Below, one piece after another: positions 7,150-11,750 of a DNA stretch of 11,750 bases; the stretch's first letter is position 1; each line of letters opens with the position of its first letter. The DNA comes from Actinomycetota bacterium. Its GTDB lineage: Bacteria; Actinomycetota; Humimicrobiia; Humimicrobiales; Humimicrobiaceae. The DNA lies in assembly GCA_016932375.1 (NCBI GenBank), contig JAFGDA010000066.1, positions 1 to 11,750 on the forward strand. Direction: 5' to 3'. The notes below the pieces were generated by a model. That model searched no databases, was not told the origin of the DNA, and saw only the letters and a program-made list of their open reading frames with translations. The translations under genes and the position numbers were made by a program.

Positions 7150-9222
7150 ATGAAACTTATAATAAGCGAAAAGGAAATAGCAGCTGCAAGGATAGCAAAA
7201 ATACTGGCAGGCAACGGAGTATATGATGAAAAGGTATATGGAGTGCCAGTGCATAAATTCAAACTAAACGGCCAGGATTATAAGGTAATTGGGCTGAAGG
7301 GACATATACTTAAAGTTGATTATCCACAGGAATACTCAAACTGGTTCAAGACAGACCCTATTGAACTTATTGATGCCAGTATTGAAAAGATACCGATCCA
7401 GAAGAAAATAATACAGGCTTTAAAAAAGGTGGCCGCAGAAGCTGAAGAGGTCATAATAGCGACCGATTATGACAGGGAGGGGGAGCTTATCGGCTATGAT
7501 GCCCTGCAGATGGCTGCAGGGAAAAACAGCCAGCTTGTATTCAGGAGGGCAAAGTTTTCCGCTATTACTCCAAAAGACATAAGCGAAGCTTTTTCAAGGC
7601 CCGGGAAAATAGATGCCAACCTTGCTTTTGCAGGTATGGCAAGGCAGTATATAGACCTGATCTGGGGTGCGGTGCTTACACGTTTTATTTCCCTTTCAAC
7701 ATATCAGATAAAGGATAGATTTCTTTCTGTAGGGAGGGTCCAGACTCCCACCCTTGCCCTTGTGGTTGACAGGGAATTGGAAATAAAGGATTTTATACCA
7801 ACCCCTTACTGGGAAATAAACCTGTTAATGGAAACAATGAAGGGTGAGGAATTTGAAGCGACTCACAGGAAAAAAAGATTTACCGACGAAAAATCCGCCC
7901 GCGAAATATTTGAAAGGATTGGGGAAACCGGAGTCGTTACGGGGATAAAAGATAGCCTTAAAGATATAAAACCTCCTGCACCTTTTAATACTACGATGCT
8001 TATTATGAGCGGCAGTTCCCTGGGTTTTACGGCCTCAAAGACGATAAACCTTGCAGAAAGCCTCTATATGAACGGTTATATAAGTTATCCGCGTACCGAT
8101 AATACGGTATATCCCTCCTCTCTTGACCTTAAAGAAATAACGGGCATGCTAAGAAGCGTTGGAGAATTTTCAGAAATGGCGAAAGCGGTGCTATCCCGGG
8201 AAAGGATTACACCTTCAAGGGGAAGGAAAAAGAGCATGGATCACCCGCCCATATATCCTACCTCACCGGCAGACATGAAATGCCTGTCTCCCGACGAATG
8301 GAAGATGTATGAATTGATAGTAAGAAGATTTATCTGTACCCTCCTTCCTGCAGCAAAGTTAAAGAGCATATCAGCCAGCATAAATGCAGGCGGAGAGATT
8401 TTCATTGCCAGTGGTTCGACTATTATAGAAGATGGCTGGACCAGGTTTTACCCTTATTATAAGCATAAGGATGTAATAATGCCTCAACTAAAAGAGGGCC
8501 AGGAGTTAAAGGTCAGGGACAAAAAACTTGAAGGCAAGGAGACAAAACCTCCCTCAAGGTATACGCAGGGAAAGCTTGTAGAGACCATGGAAGGGCTTGG
8601 CCTGGGTACAAAAGCGACAAGGCATACCATTATACAGAACCTGATAAGCAGGGGCTACATGGGCAGCAATCCCCTTCAACCTTCAGAGAAGGCAATTGCA
8701 GTAATAAAGATGTTAAAAAAACACGCAGAAAAAATATCCTCGCCTGATATGACTTCGGAGCTTGAGATGTATATGGATGGCATAGCAGGCGGGGAAGAAA
8801 CGAGGGAAGAAGTTGTTGACAGGTCAAGGGCGATGTTAAGGGAAGTGATGGCCAGGTTAAAGAATGAAAAAGATGAGATTGCCGGGGAGATAAAAAAGGG
8901 AATCAGGGAAGACATGGTGGTTGGAAAATGTACCAATCCAGGTTGCGATGGAGACCTGATAGTAAGGGTGGCAAGGAAAAGTAAAAAAAGGTTCATAGGG
9001 TGCAATGCTTACCCTGAATGCAGGCAGACTTTTTCACTCCCCCAGAAAGGTTTACTTGTTACAACAAGGGATGTGTGTAAACATTGTGGTTATCCTATTG
9101 TAAAAATCATAAATAAGGGGAAAAAACCCTGGGAACTTTGTATCAATCCCGAATGTCCCGGAAAAGATGAAAAGTATAGAAATTTCAATAATAAAAAACA
9201 AGGTAATGGAGCTGATAGCTGA
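7150..9222 (+). CDS. topA: DNA topoisomerase I, archaeal-type (type IA)
   Basis: A 690-residue type IA topoisomerase that relaxes negatively supercoiled DNA by cutting and rejoining one strand. Seen: an N-terminal Toprim domain with Glu7 and DYDREGE (residues 106-112) for Mg2+; VGRVQTPTLALVV (194-206); the active-site tyrosine Tyr313 in YISYPRTDN (310-318); DHPPIYPTS (364-372); GTKATRHTIIQNLISRGY (486-503); and two C-terminal Cys4 zinc ribbons (Cys594, 599, 618, 624 and Cys643, 646, 664, 669). The HPPIYP signature and the short zinc-ribbon tail resemble archaeal TopA more than the bacterial form, which has AHEAIRP-like sequence. ATG follows an AGGGG SD (7139-7143) by six bases. The last 20 or so residues, after the second ribbon, look unconserved and are encoded where the fumarase gene overlaps. 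Confidence 0.95.
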   Translation: MKLIISEKEIAAARIAKILAGNGVYDEKVYGVPVHKFKLNGQDYKVIGLKGHILKVDYPQEYSNWFKTDPIELIDASIEKIPIQKKIIQALKKVAAEAEEVIIATDYDREGELIGYDALQMAAGKNSQLVFRRAKFSAITPKDISEAFSRPGKIDANLAFAGMARQYIDLIWGAVLTRFISLSTYQIKDRFLSVGRVQTPTLALVVDRELEIKDFIPTPYWEINLLMETMKGEEFEATHRKKRFTDEKSAREIFERIGETGVVTGIKDSLKDIKPPAPFNTTMLIMSGSSLGFTASKTINLAESLYMNGYISYPRTDNTVYPSSLDLKEITGMLRSVGEFSEMAKAVLSRERITPSRGRKKSMDHPPIYPTSPADMKCLSPDEWKMYELIVRRFICTLLPAAKLKSISASINAGGEIFIASGSTIIEDGWTRFYPYYKHKDVIMPQLKEGQELKVRDKKLEGKETKPPSRYTQGKLVETMEGLGLGTKATRHTIIQNLISRGYMGSNPLQPSEKAIAVIKMLKKHAEKISSPDMTSELEMYMDGIAGGEETREEVVDRSRAMLREVMARLKNEKDEIAGEIKKGIREDMVVGKCTNPGCDGDLIVRVARKSKKRFIGCNAYPECRQTFSLPQKGLLVTTRDVCKHCGYPIVKIINKGKKPWELCINPECPGKDEKYRNFNNKKQGNGADS

Positions 9223-10042
9223 AGCCAGTTTCAACCTGCCCCCGGATATCAGGAAAGCTTTAGAGAAGTCCAGGGAGTTCGAAACAAGCCAGCGGGCAAG
9301 GGATGTACTGGATCTTATCCTAAAAAATGCGGATATTGCCGCAAGGGAAAAGCTTCCTTTGTGCCAGGATTGTGGAAGGGTATATATAGGGATTGGAATA
9401 GGCCCTTGTATATGCATACCTGATCCGGAAAAATTAAATGCCCAGCTTGACCTGGCAGTAGCAGCTGCCTATAACAATAACTACCTGAGAAAATCTGTTG
9501 TAAATGACCCCCTTTTTGAAAGGGCCAATACCGGAGACAATACACCTGCAATAATAACGACTTTTTTTTCTTCCGGGCCGGGACTATCTATAGACGTGGT
9601 CCTTAAAGGCGGGGGAAGTGAAAATTGCTCCTATCTTTATATGCAGAACCCTTCCATGAGCCAGGAAGAACTGATAGGGATTGTACTTAAAACTGTCAGG
9701 GAAAATGTTACAAAATGTTGCCCCCCTGTCATTATCGGTGTGGGGGTGGGAGGCACTGCTTCGGAAGTCCCGAAACTTGCATGGAAAGCCAGCCTGCGGA
9801 AGCTCGGCTGCCCTTCAGGGGATCAGAGATACAGGGAACTTGAAAACATGATACTGGAGGCAGTAAACAGTACGGGCATAGGACCCCAGGGACTCGGGGG
9901 AAAGACCACGGCTCTTGGCTGTAATATAGAGTACGCTCCGTGCCATATCGCTACAATGCCTGTTGCGGTATTTATGAGCTGCCATTCCACCCGCAGGGCA
10001 TCTGCAAAATTATTGCCCGGATATGATTGTAAAGAGTTATGA
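9167..10042 (+). CDS. fumA: Class I fumarate hydratase, alpha subunit (FumA/TtdA family)
   Basis: A 291-residue 4Fe-4S hydro-lyase subunit of the two-subunit class I fumarase and L-tartrate dehydratase family, which interconverts fumarate and malate or dehydrates related hydroxy-diacids. Seen: LPLCQDCG (residues 63-70); YLRKSVVNDPLFERANTGDNTPAII (106-130); LKGGGSENCS (146-155); CPPVIIGVGVGGTAS (185-199); GIGPQGLGGKTTALG (237-251); and PVAVFMSCHSTRRA (265-278). Cluster ligands should be Cys66, Cys185 and Cys272. CQDCG replaces the usual CQDTG, and Cys81 and Cys83 add to a cysteine-rich patch. The ATG lies 56 bases inside topA and is supported by the family-typical N-terminus starting at this methionine. 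No beta subunit follows; the next gene is an aldolase. Fumarase is likeliest; tartrate dehydratase or a related enzyme is possible. Confidence 0.9.
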   Translation: MKSIEISIIKNKVMELIAEASFNLPPDIRKALEKSREFETSQRARDVLDLILKNADIAAREKLPLCQDCGRVYIGIGIGPCICIPDPEKLNAQLDLAVAAAYNNNYLRKSVVNDPLFERANTGDNTPAIITTFFSSGPGLSIDVVLKGGGSENCSYLYMQNPSMSQEELIGIVLKTVRENVTKCCPPVIIGVGVGGTASEVPKLAWKASLRKLGCPSGDQRYRELENMILEAVNSTGIGPQGLGGKTTALGCNIEYAPCHIATMPVAVFMSCHSTRRASAKLLPGYDCKEL

Positions 10043-10157
10043 AAGTGTCCCGTTTTTATTTGTTTTACCTGGATTACCGGGAGATATTAACAGGATTAAA
10101 AAATGTCAGCATGGCTGTATATTAAAAAATTGTTATATACATGATCAGGACTGCGAG

Positions 10158-11195
10158 ATGAAAAAATATTTATTTTTTGATGACTATTCAGAAGGCGCCC
10201 ATCCGCAGATACTGGAAGCATTGATAAAAACAAACTTGCAGCAGGAGGCCGGATACGGAGATGACATTTTTTCCGGCGAAGCAAAAAAGCTGATCAGCGA
10301 TATTATAAAAGACCATTCAGCAGATATTCATTTTGTCAGCGCCGGGACCCAGTCCAACTTTATAATTCTTGCAGGCATGATGAAACCTTTTGAGGCGGTA
10401 ATCTCTGCTGATTCGGGGCATATCAATGTCCATGAAGCAGGAGCTGTTGAAGCTACCGGGCATAAGGTAATCACAATCGCAAATGCTGAAGGTAAAATAA
10501 ATCCCCGGAAGATTAAAGAAGTTATGGAGTTTCATAAAGATGAGCATATGGTGAAACCAAAAGTAGTCTATATTTCCCATGCTACGGAACTTGGAACCAT
10601 ATATACAAAAAATGAGCTGGAGTCAATTTCAGAATGCTGTAAAAAAAACGGCCTCTATTTATACCTTGATGGGGCAAGGCTGGGCTCAGCGGTCAGAAGC
10701 AGGGAATCCGATCTTACATTGCCTGATATAACAAGGCTTGTTGATGCATATTATATAGGCGGTACAAAAAACGGCGCATTTTTAGGTGAAGCCGTTATTC
10801 TGGTAAATGATGAGATTAAACCATATTTCAGGTATCACCTGAAACAAAGAGGGGCTTTACTTGCAAAAGGAAGGCTCCCTGGTGTACAGTTCAGGGAGCT
10901 TTTCAGGGATGGCCTGTTTTTCCGGATTGCAGAGCATCTAAATAACATGGCTGACAGGCTGGCATGTGGAATCAGGGATCTCGGATTCGGTTTTCTCGTG
11001 AAGCCCTGCACCAACCAGGTTTTCCCGGTCCTGCCGGATCCACTGATACGGGCCCTTGATGAGCTTTATGGTTTTTATGTCTGGGAAAAAGTGGATAAGG
11101 CCAGCTCCGCCATAAGGCTGGTTACCTCCTGGTCCACCAGGGAAGAGGTAATAGACGGGTTCCTGAACGATCTAAAGAGACTGGTTAACAGATAA
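10158..11195 (+). CDS. Threonine aldolase family PLP enzyme (beta-eliminating lyase domain)
   Basis: A 345-residue fold-type I PLP enzyme of the low-specificity threonine aldolase family, which cleaves L-threonine or allo-threonine to glycine and acetaldehyde. Seen: FDDYSEGAHPQIL (residues 7-19); YGDD (33-36); the phosphate-binding SAGTQSN (61-67); HINVHEAGAVEATGH (88-102); the aspartate that contacts PLP in LDGARLGSA (170-178, Asp171); and the Schiff-base lysine Lys204 in GGTKNGAFLGEA (201-212). The family usually has about 340 residues. The frame is open further upstream to a GTG-like start within fumA, but this ATG fits the family N-terminus and has AGGA seven bases before it. It lies 115 bases after fumA on the same strand, perhaps with its own promoter. 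The gene ends exactly where a DUF4143 ATPase remnant begins, but its own C-terminus looks complete. Substrate range is unproven. Confidence 0.92.
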   Translation: MKKYLFFDDYSEGAHPQILEALIKTNLQQEAGYGDDIFSGEAKKLISDIIKDHSADIHFVSAGTQSNFIILAGMMKPFEAVISADSGHINVHEAGAVEATGHKVITIANAEGKINPRKIKEVMEFHKDEHMVKPKVVYISHATELGTIYTKNELESISECCKKNGLYLYLDGARLGSAVRSRESDLTLPDITRLVDAYYIGGTKNGAFLGEAVILVNDEIKPYFRYHLKQRGALLAKGRLPGVQFRELFRDGLFFRIAEHLNNMADRLACGIRDLGFGFLVKPCTNQVFPVLPDPLIRALDELYGFYVWEKVDKASSAIRLVTSWSTREEVIDGFLNDLKRLVNR

Positions 11196-11350
11196 AGCTT
11201 TCTTAATTTTTATTTTAAACAGATTTTCCTTCAAGGTAAAAGAGCAGATAAAAACTCCTAAAAAAGTTTACCTTGTTGATAGCGGCTTTTGTTCACAGCC
11301 GTTTAACAGGTTCTTCCAGGACTCTGGAAAGATTATGGAAAATCTTGTAT
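11191..11350 (+). pseudogene. C-terminal fragment of an AAA ATPase with DUF4143
   Basis: This frame, which has no start codon of its own in context, encodes about 53 residues containing the segments FILNRFSFKVKEQIKTPKKV, YLVDSGF and SGKIMENLV. These match the distinctive 'RFSF-x-VKEQ-x-K-x-PKKVY-x-VD-x-GF ... GR-x-LENLVF' region of prokaryotic AAA ATPases that carry a C-terminal DUF4143 domain (recognised from family knowledge). Everything N-terminal, including the Walker motifs, is missing, and after ENLV the reading no longer resembles the family. It is therefore a decayed scrap, not a gene. Its 5' edge coincides with the aldolase stop codon, and its 3' edge meets the pspA fragment on the other strand. 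Confidence 0.75.
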
Positions 11351-11620
11351 TGCCTGTTTTGCCAGTTCCTCATTTGATGCTCCAAGAGCGCTTTTGGCAC
11401 GATCCTCCCAAGATTTTGACTGTGACTTTGCTTCTTAAAGCTGTTTCAGGACCTGTCTTTCACTTGCCATTACCGAACCCAGTCCCTGGACAGCATTTTG
11501 AAGCTGTTCTTAAATATCGATTATTATCTGCTTGGCCATCTTTTCAGGGTCCTCAGCCTTATCGGTAAGGTCATTTCTGTTTGCCTTTAGCAGGTCTGCT
11601 AATCTTGAAAATATTGCCAT
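11333..11620 (-). pseudogene. pspA: Truncated phage shock protein A (PspA/IM30) remnant with two in-frame stops
   Basis: Read on the minus strand from an ATG at 11618-11620, preceded by a GGGGGG tract that could serve as SD, the frame begins MAIFSRLADLLKANRND and has DKAEDPEKMAKQIIIDI. Both are typical of the PspA/IM30 coiled-coil proteins that protect the inner membrane. A TAA (11510-11512, codon 37) and a second TAA (11435-11437, codon 62) interrupt it. Reading through gives SERQVLKQL and ASNEELAKQAI, still clearly PspA. Both stops fall where the family has glutamate, so each is one GAA-to-TAA change. Only about 90 of the usual 220 or so residues remain; the homology ends near 11345 where the DUF4143 scrap begins. 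All other genes here stop normally at TAA, so recoding is very unlikely. Confidence 0.85.
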
Positions 11621-11750
11621 ACCTGATACCCCCCTGTTCGAAATGTCTATATTATGATTTTATTATAATTATTGCTAATATCAGAGAGATATTATCAGAA
11701 TATTATTCATAATAAAATTTTAAATATATTCTTAATCATTTCTTTTTCTA
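11621..11750. other. AT-rich stretch upstream of the pspA remnant
   Basis: About 130 very AT-rich bases that would have held the pspA promoter. On the minus strand TATAATA-like sequence occurs near 11655-11665 without a clear -35. No gene or RNA was recognised before the window ends. Confidence 0.4.

Noticed and set aside
6993..7152. A 52-codon frame ahead of topA, preceded in the same frame by a run ending in LDYGASRFPVNY and a stop
   Set aside because: No SD and no family resemblance that I trust; possible transposase-like helix-turn-helix resemblance is too weak to report.
10023..10157. A 45-residue N-terminal extension of the threonine aldolase overlapping fumA
   Set aside because: The extension is not family-like, and the internal ATG at 10158 has a proper SD and the conserved N-terminus.
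11435..11512. Possible reassignment of TAA to glutamate
   Set aside because: The phospholipase, nadB, nadC and aldolase genes all end at TAA with normal C-termini, and this gene is also truncated, so decay is the simpler reading.
11335..11568. A 77-codon plus-strand frame starting with MENLVL
   Set aside because: Its first codons are the end of the DUF4143 remnant and the rest is the antisense of the pspA remnant, which explains the sequence better.

Overview
This window carries mostly housekeeping genes from a low-to-moderate GC prokaryote that uses AGG and ATA codons heavily. It is probably an anaerobic, poorly characterised bacterial lineage. Bacterial features are strong Shine-Dalgarno (SD) sites, a complete nadA-nadB-nadC set, a patatin-like phospholipase and a PspA remnant. 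Two genes look archaeal-affiliated: an archaeal-type topoisomerase I and a DPS-like 'thioferritin'. The domain of life is therefore inferred, not proven. TAA, TGA and TAG all terminate intact genes, so the standard genetic code applies.

Layout. 33-1762 (+): a patatin-family phospholipase, then a ZIP metal transporter 32 bases downstream, probably co-transcribed. 1897-2880 (-): a small soluble cytochrome b5-like protein lying downstream of a DPS-like ferritin, converging on the ZIP gene. 3086-6647 (-): the de novo NAD pathway in order of transcription nadA, nadB, nadC (aspartate to iminoaspartate to quinolinate to nicotinate mononucleotide). 6648-7149: a roughly 500-base divergent intergenic region with several hairpins and no convincing gene. 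7150-11195 (+): archaeal-type topA, a class I fumarase alpha subunit whose start lies inside the 3' end of topA, and a threonine-aldolase-family PLP enzyme. 11191-11620: two broken genes facing each other, a C-terminal scrap of an AAA/DUF4143 ATPase and an N-terminal scrap of pspA with two in-frame stops, joined at about 11340. 11621-11750: AT-rich DNA with no gene seen.

The points most worth checking are: nadA, whose family-correct N-terminus begins at an ATA codon behind a good SD; the pspA and DUF4143 remnants fused at one junction right behind the aldolase; the 56-base topA/fumarase overlap; and a fumarase alpha subunit with no beta subunit next to it and unusual cysteines. I saw no CRISPR array, tRNA, rRNA, complete insertion sequence or defence system, and no clearly new multi-gene system.
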